Shown here: positions 26,367-35,431 of the stretch, piece by piece
Layout: each line of letters opens with the position of its first letter
How positions within the stretch are numbered: position 1 is the stretch's first letter
Assembly: GCA_028870635.1 (NCBI GenBank)
Contig: JAGWPE010000251.1
Location: forward strand, 1 to 40,312
Length of the DNA: 40,312 nucleotides
Direction: 5' to 3'
From: Gammaproteobacteria bacterium
GTDB lineage: Bacteria > Pseudomonadota > Gammaproteobacteria > Steroidobacterales > Steroidobacteraceae
Notes under the pieces: generated by a model
What the model saw: only the letters and a program-made list of their open reading frames with translations
What the model was told of the DNA's origin: nothing
The model's database searches: none
Translations under genes and position numbers: made by a program

Positions 26367-28727
26367 CTATTGCATCTGCAGCGACCGGCTCATCGAGGCC
26401 TTCACCGCATCGAGAATGAATGCCAGCGCGACCGATGCGCCGAGCACGAGCCCGAGGAGCACGGCGGGCACCGCAGCCATGAGGAGGCCTTGCGTGGCGA
26501 GCACGGTGATGATGAGCACGTCGGCCACGGAAGAGACGAGAATCCAGCCGCTCGGTCGCGAGCTCCACAGCCTGCGGCGGTCGCGCACCACGTAGAAGGT
26601 GGCCTGGCCGACGAAGACCAGCGTCACCGCGGCCAGCGTCCGAAGCTCCGGTCGCGGGAGGCCGAGCCGGAAGTAACCTACCGCCACCACGGCCGTGCAA
26701 AAGGTAACGTTGCAGAGCGCCAGCACGACGCCGAGGAGGGTCACGTTGTTGACATGCCATGCATTCGGACGCCCCGACGGGCGTACATTGTCCGTCGTCG
26801 CTGACATTGCGAGAAAATCGCCGGTGATCATGAGTATTGCCATCAGACGCGGCGTGAGTACCGCATGCCCCGTCATGGCGAGCCCCGTGACGAGCAGGAG
26901 CATCTGACTCAACTTCTGCGTCAGCGATCGCAGTGTGTAAGTGAGGGTGCGCTGAAAAGCAACGCGGCCCTCGCGCACCGCGCTCACGATGCCGCCGAGC
27001 CCGGGCTCGGTGAGGACGATTCCGGCGGCGGACTTCGCGACATCGGTGGCGGTGGCAACCGCGATTCCCATCTGCGCCTGCCGCAGCGCCGGCGCATCGT
27101 TGGCGCCGTCGCCGCACATGCCGACCGTGTGGCCGCCCTGCTGAAACGCCTTGACGATGTGAAACTTGTCCTCCGGGAACACGCCCGCAAAGACCGCGAA
27201 GTCCTCCGGATGGACGCTCGCCGGCGGCGCTCCGGCCGGACAGACGGGTCCCTCGAGTCCCACTGCCCGGGCAATCACGGCGGCCGTAGCGGGGGCATCT
27301 CCCGTCACCATCACCGTGCGGACCCCGAGCGAGCGAAGCTCTGCGATCAGCCTGGCGGAATCGGCCCGCGGTGGATCGCTCAGGGCAATGAGCCCGGCGA
27401 GCTCCAGGGGCGGTGAGGCTCGGGGAGCCGAGTCGACGCCGCGTGCGCTGACCGCTACCGCGAGCACGCGAAAACCCTGCGCCGCGAGCTCATCTGCGAT
27501 CCCCGGGGCGCGCTCCGGAACGGCGGCGAGCTGAGAGAGCGTGCGGAATGCTCCCTTCACGATACGGATCGCGCCGCCGCCGGGAGCCCGGACGATCGCC
27601 TCCGCCGTCTTGCTCCCCGGATCGAACGGTATGAAGCGCGAGACGGCCATGGCGGTGACGTCATCGTCCGTCCCGGCTCCGCCGGCGCTCCGGGATGCCG
27701 CAGCACGAATGGCCCCATCCACAGGGTCCTGTCCCCCCTCCGAGCTCGCGAGCGCCGCGAGCGCGAGGACCCGCGCCTCGCCATATCCGGGCATCGGGCG
27801 TACGGCGGTGACCTCGAGCGCATTGCGGGTGAGCGTGCCGGTCTTGTCCGAGCAGAGCACATCCAGGGTCGCCGCATCCTCGACTGCGGACAGACGCGTC
27901 GGCAGAATGCCCCGTTCCGCAAGGGAGCGGGCGCCGAGTGCGCTCGCGAGCGTGAAGGTTGCCGGGAGCGCCACCGGGATGGCGGCAAGGATGGCGGTCA
28001 GCGTGAGCGGGATGAGCTCGTGGGTGGGCAGCCCCGAGGCGACCCCATACGCCACCTGCGCGAGCACGATCGCGCCGTTGAACACGGCAAGGTTGCGCAC
28101 GACCCGTAACACAGTCGTCTGCTGCGAGCTCGTTCCATGCGCGGTGCGCACGAGCTCCGCCGTGCGGCCGAATCGCGTGCGCGGTCCGGTCGCAGTGACC
28201 TCCGCCATCGCCTCGCCGCGGCGCACCAGCGCGCCGGCATATATCGCGCGCCCCACCCCACCCTCGACCGGCAACGATTCCCCCGTCAGCATCGACTGAT
28301 CGAGCAGCACCTCGCCCGCGAGCAGACGGGCATCGGCCGGCACGATGCCGCCGAGAGTCAGCTTGATGAGATCGCCCGGAACCAGTTGCTCGGCGGGGAG
28401 TATCATCCAGGCGCCGTCGCGGCGGGCCGACGCGCTCAGCGCCAGACGGGATTTGAGCGCCCGCAGAGTGCTCTGCGCCCTCCCCTCCTGCAGGAAGCCC
28501 AGCGCCGCGTTGAAGAGCAGGAGCACCGCGATGACTGCCGCCTCGACGCGCTCGCCGACGGTGAGCTGCAGCACGATTGCCGCTTCCAGCATCCACGGCA
28601 CCGGCGCCCAGAACTTCTCGAGGAGGCGGCGCCACGGCCGAGCCTCCTCCTCCGGGCTTGCGTTCGCTCCCCACTCACGCAGACGCCTGCGAGCCTCATC
28701 GCTCGTGAGACCCAGGGGCGCACCCAT
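26367..28727 (-). CDS. P3A-type proton-efflux ATPase
   Basis: A 786-residue P-type ATPase of the plasma-membrane H+-ATPase class. LGLTSDEARRRLREWGAN at the N-terminus, LTGES near 147-151, DKTGTLT with Asp294, and GDGANDAPALRQAQMGIAV followed by ATDVAKSAAGIVLTEPGL are characteristic of the P3A group. The expected activity is ATP-driven export of H+, typically for cytoplasmic pH homeostasis. It lacks the C-terminal autoinhibitory extension of plant/fungal pumps. ATG 28727 shares one base with the mgtA-like stop (TGATG), so it is translationally coupled to it. The frame is open up to 29072, but that part overlaps the upstream ATPase in another frame. It converges on the arsR-type gene with 13 bases between. 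Confidence 0.93.
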   Translation of the reverse strand: MGAPLGLTSDEARRRLREWGANASPEEEARPWRRLLEKFWAPVPWMLEAAIVLQLTVGERVEAAVIAVLLLFNAALGFLQEGRAQSTLRALKSRLALSASARRDGAWMILPAEQLVPGDLIKLTLGGIVPADARLLAGEVLLDQSMLTGESLPVEGGVGRAIYAGALVRRGEAMAEVTATGPRTRFGRTAELVRTAHGTSSQQTTVLRVVRNLAVFNGAIVLAQVAYGVASGLPTHELIPLTLTAILAAIPVALPATFTLASALGARSLAERGILPTRLSAVEDAATLDVLCSDKTGTLTRNALEVTAVRPMPGYGEARVLALAALASSEGGQDPVDGAIRAAASRSAGGAGTDDDVTAMAVSRFIPFDPGSKTAEAIVRAPGGGAIRIVKGAFRTLSQLAAVPERAPGIADELAAQGFRVLAVAVSARGVDSAPRASPPLELAGLIALSDPPRADSARLIAELRSLGVRTVMVTGDAPATAAVIARAVGLEGPVCPAGAPPASVHPEDFAVFAGVFPEDKFHIVKAFQQGGHTVGMCGDGANDAPALRQAQMGIAVATATDVAKSAAGIVLTEPGLGGIVSAVREGRVAFQRTLTYTLRSLTQKLSQMLLLVTGLAMTGHAVLTPRLMAILMITGDFLAMSATTDNVRPSGRPNAWHVNNVTLLGVVLALCNVTFCTAVVAVGYFRLGLPRPELRTLAAVTLVFVGQATFYVVRDRRRLWSSRPSGWILVSSVADVLIITVLATQGLLMAAVPAVLLGLVLGASVALAFILDAVKASMSRSLQMQ

Positions 28728-31387
28728 CAGTCGAGCCCGAACCGCCGGTGGAACCAGACCTTCATCACATGCGTGAGAGCGAGGTAAGCGAGCACCATCA
28801 GCGCGAGAATCGGCCAGTAAAGCGGCGGCAGCGGCACGAAGCCGAGCGCGCCTGCGAACGGGGAGTATGGCAGCATCCCACCCACGGCGCACACGCCGAG
28901 GCTCGTCAGCATGAGCGGCGCGCTGGCACGGCTCTCGATGAAGGCCAGCCGGCTGGTGCGGATGACATGGATGATGAGCGTCTGGGAAATGATCGACTCG
29001 ACGAACCACCCGGTCTGGAAGAGCGCGGCCCGGGCGGGCGCTCTCGCATCGAAGAGAAAGTACATCGTGCAATAGGTGGCGTAGTCGAACAGCGAGCTGA
29101 TCGGCCCGATCGTCAGCATGAACCGGCCGATGTTGCCGATCTCCCAGCGCCGCGGCCGCGCGAGATACTCCTCGTCCACCGCATCCGTCGGAATGGCGGT
29201 CTGCGAGAAATCATAGAGCAGGTTGTTGGTGAGCACCTGGACGGGCGCCATCGGCAGGAAAGGCAGCCAGGCGCTCGCGCCGATGACGCTGAACATGTTG
29301 CCGAAGTTGGAGCTCGCGCCCATGCGGATGTACTTCACCACGTTGCCGAACACCTTGCGCCCTTCGATGACACCGTCATCGAGGACCAGCAGACTCTTCT
29401 CGAGCAGGATCAGGTCCGCGGATTCCTTGGCGATGTCCACCGCCGAGTCGACCGAGATGCCGACATCGGCGGCCTTCAGGGCGGCCCCGTCGTTGATCCC
29501 GTCGCCGAGGAAGCCCACCACGTGCCCGTTTCTTTGCAGGGCGGCGATCACGCCCGCCTTCTGGGCGGGTGAGAGCCTCGCGAACACCTGCGTCCGCTCG
29601 ATGAGCGCCGCCGCCTCCGCTTCCATCAGGCCCTCGAGCTCGGCGCCGCTCATGATACGGTCCGCAGGCAGGCCCACCTCGCGGCAGATCTTGCGCGTGA
29701 CCGCCTCGTTGTCGCCGGTCAGCACTTTGACCGCGACGCCGTGCGCGGCGAGGGCCGCTATGGCGCGGGCGGCGCTCTCCTTGGGGGGATCGAGAAAGGC
29801 GATGTAGCCGACGAGCAGCAGATCGGACTCATCGCTCAGGCTGCATGCGTCCTGGGCCGCGGGCAGCTCCTTCACGGCCACGGCGATCACGCGAAAGCCG
29901 TCTGCGTTGAGCTCATCCACGCTGCGGCGCAATGCCGTGAGATGAGAGTCATCGAGCGCAAACGAGTCACCGCCCGCGCGTCCGTGAGAGGAGACCGCGA
30001 ATACCTCCTCGACGGCGCCCTTGCAGATGAGGACCCGCCGGCCTCCCCCCTCCAGGGCAACCGACATCCGGCGCCGCTCGAAGTCGAACGGCACCTCGTC
30101 GAATCTGCGGTAGGCGCGCGCGGCGGCCTCGAGCTGCCGCGCCTGCGCGTGCCGCAGCACCGCCACATCGAGCAGGTTCTTCAGGCCCGACTGGTAGTAG
30201 CTGTTGAGGTAGGCGTACTCGAGCACCTCCTGGCTGTCGCCGCCATCGAGGTCGAGCGCCTTCTGCAGGATGACGCGGTCCTGCGTGAGCGTGCCGGTCT
30301 TGTCGGTGCAGAGGACGTCCATCGCCCCGAAGTTCTGGATGGCGCTCAGGCGCTTGACGACGACCTTGGCCTGCGACATCGCGATCGCACCCTTCGCAAG
30401 GTTCACGGTCACGATCATGGGCAGCATCTCCGGCGTCAGGCCCACGGCCACCGCGGTGGCGAAGAGCAGCGCCTGCACCCAATCGCCTTTCGTGAGGCCG
30501 TTGATGAGGAACACGAGCGGCGCCATGACCAGAATGAAGCGGATCATCAGCCACGCGAAGCGGTCGACGCCCCTGTCGAAGCTGGTCGGCGCGCGCTCCC
30601 CGGCGATCTTCTCCGCGAGACCGCCGAAGCAGGCGCGCCGCCCGGTGAGGGCGACCACGCCCGTCGCACTGCCGCTCACTACCGTGGTGCCCATGAAGCA
30701 GATGTTGCCCATTGCGCCGATCACCGCCGCGGCGCCGGCGCCGGCCGGCGCCGCGTGCTTCTCCACGGGCAGCGATTCGCCGGTGAGACTCGCCTGGTTG
30801 ACGAACAGATCCTTGGCGGCGATGAGCCGCAGGTCCGCCGGGACCATGTCGCCGGCCGAGAGGTGCACAATGTCGCCCGGCACCAGCTCCTCGATCGGAA
30901 CCTCGGCGGCCTGCTCCGCAGTCACCGTGCGCCCGCCCTCCTCCGCCGCGCGCAGGACCGCCGCCGTCGTATGCACCATCTCCCGCAGCCGCTGCGCCGC
31001 CCGGCTCGAGCGGCGCTCCTGCACGGTCGCCAGAGTCAGGCTGAGGATCACCATCACGGCGATGATGAGCGCGGCGCGGCTATCGCCCATGCCCGCCGAC
31101 ACTGCGGCGAGCGCGATCAGCAGCAGGTTCAGCGGATTGGCGAGCCGCCGCAGTACCTGGCGAACGAGCGGCTCGCGCCGCTCGTGGGCGACCCTGTTGG
31201 CGCCCCACTGCTCCTGGCGCTGCCGCACCTGCGCCGCGGACAGGCCGCCCTCCGAGGCTCCCAACCGTGCGAGCGCGGCCGGCACGCCAAGGAGCGCAAT
31301 CTCCGCGAGCAGCGCAGGCGCCTCCTCCCGCCGCTCGCGTCCGTGCTCACGGCTGCGCGCAGCCTTTGCCGCCAAATGATCCTTCAA
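28727..31387 (-). CDS. mgtA: P3B-type magnesium-translocating ATPase (MgtA/MgtB-like)
   Basis: An 886-residue inner-membrane ATPase. GLSAAQVRQRQEQWGANRVAHE is the cation-ATPase N-terminal segment, LTGESLPVEK is at 201-210, DKTGTLT has Asp362, and GDGINDGAALKAADVGISVDSAVDIAKESADLI is the MgtA/B form of the hinge motif (GAAL instead of APAL). The last helices include ALLFQTGWFVESIISQTLIIHVIRT, typical of MgtA. The expected role is Mg2+ import with the electrochemical gradient. The start is an unusual TTG at 31387 overlapping the CBS gene stop (TTGA), with no strong Shine-Dalgarno, so translation probably depends on coupling. No MgtA-type leader or riboswitch fits, since the gene is internal to an operon. 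Confidence 0.93.
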   Translation of the reverse strand: MKDHLAAKAARSREHGRERREEAPALLAEIALLGVPAALARLGASEGGLSAAQVRQRQEQWGANRVAHERREPLVRQVLRRLANPLNLLLIALAAVSAGMGDSRAALIIAVMVILSLTLATVQERRSSRAAQRLREMVHTTAAVLRAAEEGGRTVTAEQAAEVPIEELVPGDIVHLSAGDMVPADLRLIAAKDLFVNQASLTGESLPVEKHAAPAGAGAAAVIGAMGNICFMGTTVVSGSATGVVALTGRRACFGGLAEKIAGERAPTSFDRGVDRFAWLMIRFILVMAPLVFLINGLTKGDWVQALLFATAVAVGLTPEMLPMIVTVNLAKGAIAMSQAKVVVKRLSAIQNFGAMDVLCTDKTGTLTQDRVILQKALDLDGGDSQEVLEYAYLNSYYQSGLKNLLDVAVLRHAQARQLEAAARAYRRFDEVPFDFERRRMSVALEGGGRRVLICKGAVEEVFAVSSHGRAGGDSFALDDSHLTALRRSVDELNADGFRVIAVAVKELPAAQDACSLSDESDLLLVGYIAFLDPPKESAARAIAALAAHGVAVKVLTGDNEAVTRKICREVGLPADRIMSGAELEGLMEAEAAALIERTQVFARLSPAQKAGVIAALQRNGHVVGFLGDGINDGAALKAADVGISVDSAVDIAKESADLILLEKSLLVLDDGVIEGRKVFGNVVKYIRMGASSNFGNMFSVIGASAWLPFLPMAPVQVLTNNLLYDFSQTAIPTDAVDEEYLARPRRWEIGNIGRFMLTIGPISSLFDYATYCTMYFLFDARAPARAALFQTGWFVESIISQTLIIHVIRTSRLAFIESRASAPLMLTSLGVCAVGGMLPYSPFAGALGFVPLPPLYWPILALMVLAYLALTHVMKVWFHRRFGLD

Positions 31388-31824
31388 TCGCGCTCGACCC
31401 GCCGCTGCCAGCCGACGATTTCCGCCAGCCCCACGAGCTTGCGGGCAATGTGCGTGAGCAGATCATCGGCCGATATGAGACCGATCACCGTGCCGTCGAG
31501 CGCGACGACCGGTGCGCGCCGGACGCCGCGCGCCCGCAGATTCGCGATCGCGCCGTCCACCGACTCCTCCTCGCCGATCACCAGCGGGTTTCGGGTCATC
31601 ACCTCACCCGCGGACAAACGCGACAGGTCGGCGGACCGCTCGAGCTGCGCACGAACGATATCGCGGTCGGTGATCATACCGATGGCCCGAAGTCGCTGCG
31701 GGCTGCCATCCGTCACGATGACCGCCCCGACGTGTCGATCCTGCATCAGGCGCGCGACATCGCAAATCGGAGCGCCCGTGGAGACCGATACCGGGCGCTG
31801 ACTGCAGAGGCTTCCGACTAACAT
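31384..31824 (-). CDS. Tandem CBS-domain protein
   Basis: A 146-residue cytoplasmic protein made of two CBS motifs. The first has RLMQDRHVGAVIVTD...GMITDRDIVRAQL, the second VMTRNPLVIGEEESVDGAIANLRARGVRRAPVV...GLISADDLL. CBS pairs bind adenosine nucleotides and act as energy sensors. Here the protein is encoded immediately before two ion-pumping ATPases and overlaps the mgtA start by four bases, suggesting a regulatory partner. ATG 31824 was chosen; the frame is open to 31899 but lacks a ribosome site. It is a clear paralogue of the divergent CBS gene at 32023 (shared TDRDIVR and RARGVRRAPVV-like segments). Confidence 0.9.
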   Translation of the reverse strand: MLVGSLCSQRPVSVSTGAPICDVARLMQDRHVGAVIVTDGSPQRLRAIGMITDRDIVRAQLERSADLSRLSAGEVMTRNPLVIGEEESVDGAIANLRARGVRRAPVVALDGTVIGLISADDLLTHIARKLVGLAEIVGWQRRVERD

Positions 31825-31897
31825 GTGAGCTCGCTTGGCCGGGCTGCGGCCGCTTGGACGGTCGCCGCGATGAAGCCACAGGCCGGCGGGCGCCGCC

Positions 31898-31940
31898 ATC
31901 CGTAACTATGCGGAGCAGGATCATCCGTATGAATGCGGAT
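31898..31940. promoter_or_regulatory. Two tandem copies of the recurring motif between divergent CBS genes
   Basis: ATCCGTAACTATGCGGA (31898-31914) and ATCCGTATGAATGCGGA (31924-31940) differ at three positions, repeat every 26 bases, and each is an imperfect inverted repeat CCGTA-N4-TGCGG. They lie 74-116 bases from the minus-strand start (31824) and 83-125 bases from the plus-strand start (32023). Spacing near 2.5 helical turns puts the two sites on opposite faces of the DNA. This 198-base gap otherwise shows no gene. Confidence 0.5.
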
Positions 31941-32022
31941 GCGTCCGGGCCTCGGCACGCCTACCTTGCGGCTGAGAAGACGGCAGAAGACGAGCCCTGC
32001 TCGGCTGCACGGAGAAATGCTC

Positions 32023-32472
32023 ATGCGAGTTCAAGACCTCTACAGTCCGGGTGCGCAAGTGGCGCGTCCCGACCAGGCCCTCGCCGAGGCGGCGCGCACC
32101 ATGCTGCAGAGCCACGTCGGCTCCCTCGTCGTCGTGCAGACCCGCGGCGCGGACCGCAGGCCGGTCGGTATCCTCACCGACCGCGACATCGTGCGCGGAC
32201 AACTGCGTCTCAGCGCGGACCTCTTCTGTCTCACGGTGGGCGATGTGATGACGCCCGACCCGCTCACCATAGACGCCAGCGCCGGTGTGACCGAGGCCAT
32301 CGAGAGTCTGCACACGCGTGGCGTACGCCGCGCGCCCGTCGTGGACGGCACCGGCAACCTTCTGGGAATCGTCACCCTGGATGACCTCTTGCCGGCGGTT
32401 GCGCGCGAGCTCGAGGAGCTGGCAACCCTGCTCGGTACGCAGGCCCGTCACGAGCGCAAGCTCACGGCGTGA
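32023..32472 (+). CDS. Tandem CBS-domain protein
   Basis: A 149-residue paralogue of the protein at 31384. CBS1 spans LAEAARTMLQSHVGSLVVVQ to VGILTDRDIVRGQL, and CBS2 spans VGDVMTPDPLTIDA to RRAPVVDGTGNLLGIVTLDDLL, ending in a helical ARELEELATLLG tail. It probably senses adenylate nucleotides; the output is unknown. GGAG is eight bases before ATG 32023; ATG 32017 would be too close to that site. It is 13 bases upstream of phosphoenolpyruvate synthase, so the pair may link energy state to carbon flux. Confidence 0.9.
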   Translation: MRVQDLYSPGAQVARPDQALAEAARTMLQSHVGSLVVVQTRGADRRPVGILTDRDIVRGQLRLSADLFCLTVGDVMTPDPLTIDASAGVTEAIESLHTRGVRRAPVVDGTGNLLGIVTLDDLLPAVARELEELATLLGTQARHERKLTA

Positions 32473-32485
32473 GAGGAGCACGATC

Positions 32486-34918
32486 ATGCAGGCCCAACCC
32501 CGATTCATCCGCCTCTTCGAGGAGATCTCCGCCGCAGATGTGGCGCTCGTCGGAGGCAAGACGGCTTCCCTCGGGGAGATGTACCGTGCGCTGCGGCCAC
32601 GGGGGGTGACCGTGCCCAACGGGTTCGCGGTCACAGCCGACGCCTACCGGTACGTCCTCACGCAGGCAAACGCCTGGGAGGAGCTGCACGCCGCGCTCGA
32701 CGGTGTGAGCGTCGATGACATGGAGGATCTCACGCGGCGCGGCAGCCGCGCGCGCGAGATCGTTTACGCTGCGGGAATACCCAAGGACCTGGAGACAGAG
32801 ATCCTCAGCGCCTATCGCGCGCTGCAACGTGAGTACGGCCCGCAATCGAGCGTCGCGGTCCGCAGCTCCGCGACAGCGGAGGACCTGCCGACGGCGAGCT
32901 TCGCCGGGCAGCAGGAGTCGTTTCTCAACGTGAGGGGCGAGGAAGCGCTCCTCGATGCCTGCCGCCGCTGCTTTGCGAGCCTGTTCACCGATCGCGCGAT
33001 CCACTATCGGGTCGATGTCGGCTTCGATCACTTCAAGGTGGCGCTGTCGATCGCCGTGATGAAGATGGTGCGCGCAGATCTCGCCGCGAGCGGTGTGATA
33101 TTCACCATGGATACCGAGAGCGGCTTTCGCGACGTCGTGCTCATCACCGGCAGCTACGGGCTGGGCGAGAACGTCGTGCAGGGTGCCGTCGAGCCGGACG
33201 AGCTGATGGTGTTCAAACCCACCCTGCTCACCGGGCATCGGGCGGTCCTGCGCCGCTCCCTCGGCAGCAAGAAGATCATGATGGTCTATGGCGAGAGCGG
33301 CACGCGCGAGTCCACCTGCAACGTTCCTACGCCGCTCGCCGATCGCGAGCGCTTTTGCCTGAGCGACGAGGAGGCCTTGAGCCTCGCGGACCAGGCCATC
33401 GAGATCGAGCGGCACTACAGCGCCCGGGCGGGGACACCCCAGCCGATGGACATCGAATGGGCGAAGGACGGACTCGACCAGTGCCTCTACATCGTGCAGG
33501 CGCGGCCGGTCACGGGTGTGGCCCCACAGCACGGCGCGGTGCTCCAGGAGTACGTGCTGACCGAAAGGAGCCGGGTCCTCGCGAGCGGCCGCTCCGTCGG
33601 CGCACGCATCGCCAGCGGCTCGGTACGCCTGATCTCGAGCAGCGCGCAGGCGGCCGAGTTCGCCAGCGGCGAGGTGCTGGTGACTGACAGCACCACGCCG
33701 GACTGGGAGCCGATCATGCGCCGCGCCGCGGCGATCGTCACCAACCGCGGCGGCCGCACCTGTCACGCGGCAATCGTCGCCCGCGAGTTCGGGATTCCCG
33801 CAGTGGTCGGTGCCGGGAATGCGACCGAGCGGCTCTCGACGGGACAGAAGGTGACCGTCTCCTGCGCCGAAGGCGATGTCGGCAACGTGTACGAAGGCTG
33901 GCTGCACTATGACGTCCGGCGCACGGACGTCGCGCGTTTAACGCGCCCGCGGACGCAGATCATGCTCATCGCCGGCAATCCGGAGCTCGCCTTTCAGCAG
34001 AGCTCGCTGCCGAACGATGGAGTGGGACTCGCGCGCATGGAGTTCATCATCACCGAGCACATCAAGGCCCATCCGATGGCGCTGCTGCACCCGGAGCGGG
34101 TCGCGGACGAGGCCGAGCGGCGCATGCTCGAGGCGCTGGCGCGAGGCTATCGGCAGCCCGGCGACTTCTTCGTGGAAAAGTTGGCGGAGGGCGTGGGCAC
34201 CATCGCGGCCGCCTTCTACCCGAAGCCGGTGATCGTGCGCATGTCCGACTTCAAGACGAACGAGTACGCCGGGCTTCTCGGCGGACGCTGGTTCGAGCCC
34301 CGCGAGGAAAACCCCATGCTCGGATTCCGCGGCGCGTCCCGGTACGCGCACCCGGCGTACGCGGAGGGCTTCGCGCTCGAGTGCGCCGCCATGAGACGGG
34401 CGCGCGAGACGATGGGTCTCAGCAACATCAAGCTCATGATCCCCTTCTGCCGCCGCGTGGAGGAAGCCAGAGCCGTCCTCTCTCACATGAAGAGCCTCGG
34501 CCTGGAACGCGGCAAGAACGGCCTGGAGATCTACATGATGTGCGAGATCCCGAACAACGTGCTGCTCATCGCGGAGTTCAGCGAGCTGTTCGACGGCTTC
34601 TCCATCGGCTCCAACGATCTCACCCAGCTCACGCTCGGCGTCGACCGTGATTCCGCGACCGTCGCTTTCGATTTTGACGAGCGTGATCCGGGCATGCAGA
34701 AGATGTTGCGGCTCGCGGTCGAGGGATGCCGCCATAACGGTGTGCACTCGGGCATCTGCGGGCAGGCCCCTTCCGACTACCCCGAGATCGCCGCCGAGCT
34801 CGTGAGACTCGGGATCGACTCGATCAGCGTCAATCCGGACACGGTGGTGAGCACGACACTCGCGGTGCTCGAGGTCGAGCGCCAGCTCGCGGCCCAAGTG
34901 CGCCGCGACGTGGCCTGA
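32486..34918 (+). CDS. ppsA: Phosphoenolpyruvate synthase
   Basis: An 810-residue enzyme converting pyruvate, ATP and water to phosphoenolpyruvate, AMP and phosphate. The N-terminal ATP-grasp begins VGGKTASLGEMYRAL and contains SVAVRSSATAEDLPTASFAGQQE. The phosphohistidine domain has GGRTCHAAIVAREFGIP with His427 (E. coli His421). The C-terminal barrel holds GLARMEFIITEHI and HSGICGQAPSDYPEIAAELV with catalytic Cys758. Length and domain order are normal. AGGAG precedes ATG 32486. A regulatory PEP synthase kinase gene (ppsR) is not in this window. Together with phosphofructokinase at 40067 it places gluconeogenic and glycolytic control points in one region. Confidence 0.96.
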   Translation: MQAQPRFIRLFEEISAADVALVGGKTASLGEMYRALRPRGVTVPNGFAVTADAYRYVLTQANAWEELHAALDGVSVDDMEDLTRRGSRAREIVYAAGIPKDLETEILSAYRALQREYGPQSSVAVRSSATAEDLPTASFAGQQESFLNVRGEEALLDACRRCFASLFTDRAIHYRVDVGFDHFKVALSIAVMKMVRADLAASGVIFTMDTESGFRDVVLITGSYGLGENVVQGAVEPDELMVFKPTLLTGHRAVLRRSLGSKKIMMVYGESGTRESTCNVPTPLADRERFCLSDEEALSLADQAIEIERHYSARAGTPQPMDIEWAKDGLDQCLYIVQARPVTGVAPQHGAVLQEYVLTERSRVLASGRSVGARIASGSVRLISSSAQAAEFASGEVLVTDSTTPDWEPIMRRAAAIVTNRGGRTCHAAIVAREFGIPAVVGAGNATERLSTGQKVTVSCAEGDVGNVYEGWLHYDVRRTDVARLTRPRTQIMLIAGNPELAFQQSSLPNDGVGLARMEFIITEHIKAHPMALLHPERVADEAERRMLEALARGYRQPGDFFVEKLAEGVGTIAAAFYPKPVIVRMSDFKTNEYAGLLGGRWFEPREENPMLGFRGASRYAHPAYAEGFALECAAMRRARETMGLSNIKLMIPFCRRVEEARAVLSHMKSLGLERGKNGLEIYMMCEIPNNVLLIAEFSELFDGFSIGSNDLTQLTLGVDRDSATVAFDFDERDPGMQKMLRLAVEGCRHNGVHSGICGQAPSDYPEIAAELVRLGIDSISVNPDTVVSTTLAVLEVERQLAAQVRRDVA

Positions 34919-34945
34919 AGGCATTCACAGAGCCGAGGAGCGAAC

Positions 34946-35431
34946 ATGCGAGTCAGAATCGTGGTGGCGGATCAGAGTGAAGCGGATTTCTACGAGCTCG
35001 AGCAGCGCGACATGCCGCCGCAGCTCGTACAGCGTCTCGAGGACGCGGATGCGCATCTGCATGACCGGGACCTGAAGTCCGACAGGCCCGGCCGCGTCTT
35101 CGACCACGCCCCGGCCCCGGGCGCCAGGCGGGGCGCAGTCGGACACCATGCTACGGGCGGCGAGCGCAATCCCCGCAAGGTGGAGGCCGAGCGCTTCGCG
35201 CGGCGCGTGGCCGACGCGCTCGAGGAGGAGCAGCGGCGGGACCGCTACGACCGCCTCATCATCATGGCTCCGCCGGCATTCCTCGGACTGCTGCGCGAGC
35301 AGATGCCCGCGGCCGTGCAGGCCACCGTGGCCGCCGAGATCAGCAAGGACCTGGTTCACGAGCCGCCGGCGGCCTTGAGCGCGTACCTGCCTGCGGACAC
35401 CTTCACCCGCCATCCCATCGCCCGGGACTGA
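34946..35431 (+). CDS. Host-attachment (baeRF-like) family protein
   Basis: A 161-residue cytoplasmic protein. MRVRIVVADQSEADFYEL at the N-terminus, RKVEAERFARRVADALEEE in the centre, and YDRLIIMAPPAFLGLLREQMPAAVQATVAAEISKDL towards the C-terminus are the pattern of the host-attachment protein family. These are named after a plant-attachment locus, and their fold is related to archaeal release-factor-like eRF1 domains. Molecular function is not established; they often sit in stress gene clusters. GAGGAG lies before ATG 34946, 27 bases after ppsA, so cotranscription is likely. Confidence 0.86.
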   Translation: MRVRIVVADQSEADFYELEQRDMPPQLVQRLEDADAHLHDRDLKSDRPGRVFDHAPAPGARRGAVGHHATGGERNPRKVEAERFARRVADALEEEQRRDRYDRLIIMAPPAFLGLLREQMPAAVQATVAAEISKDLVHEPPAALSAYLPADTFTRHPIARD

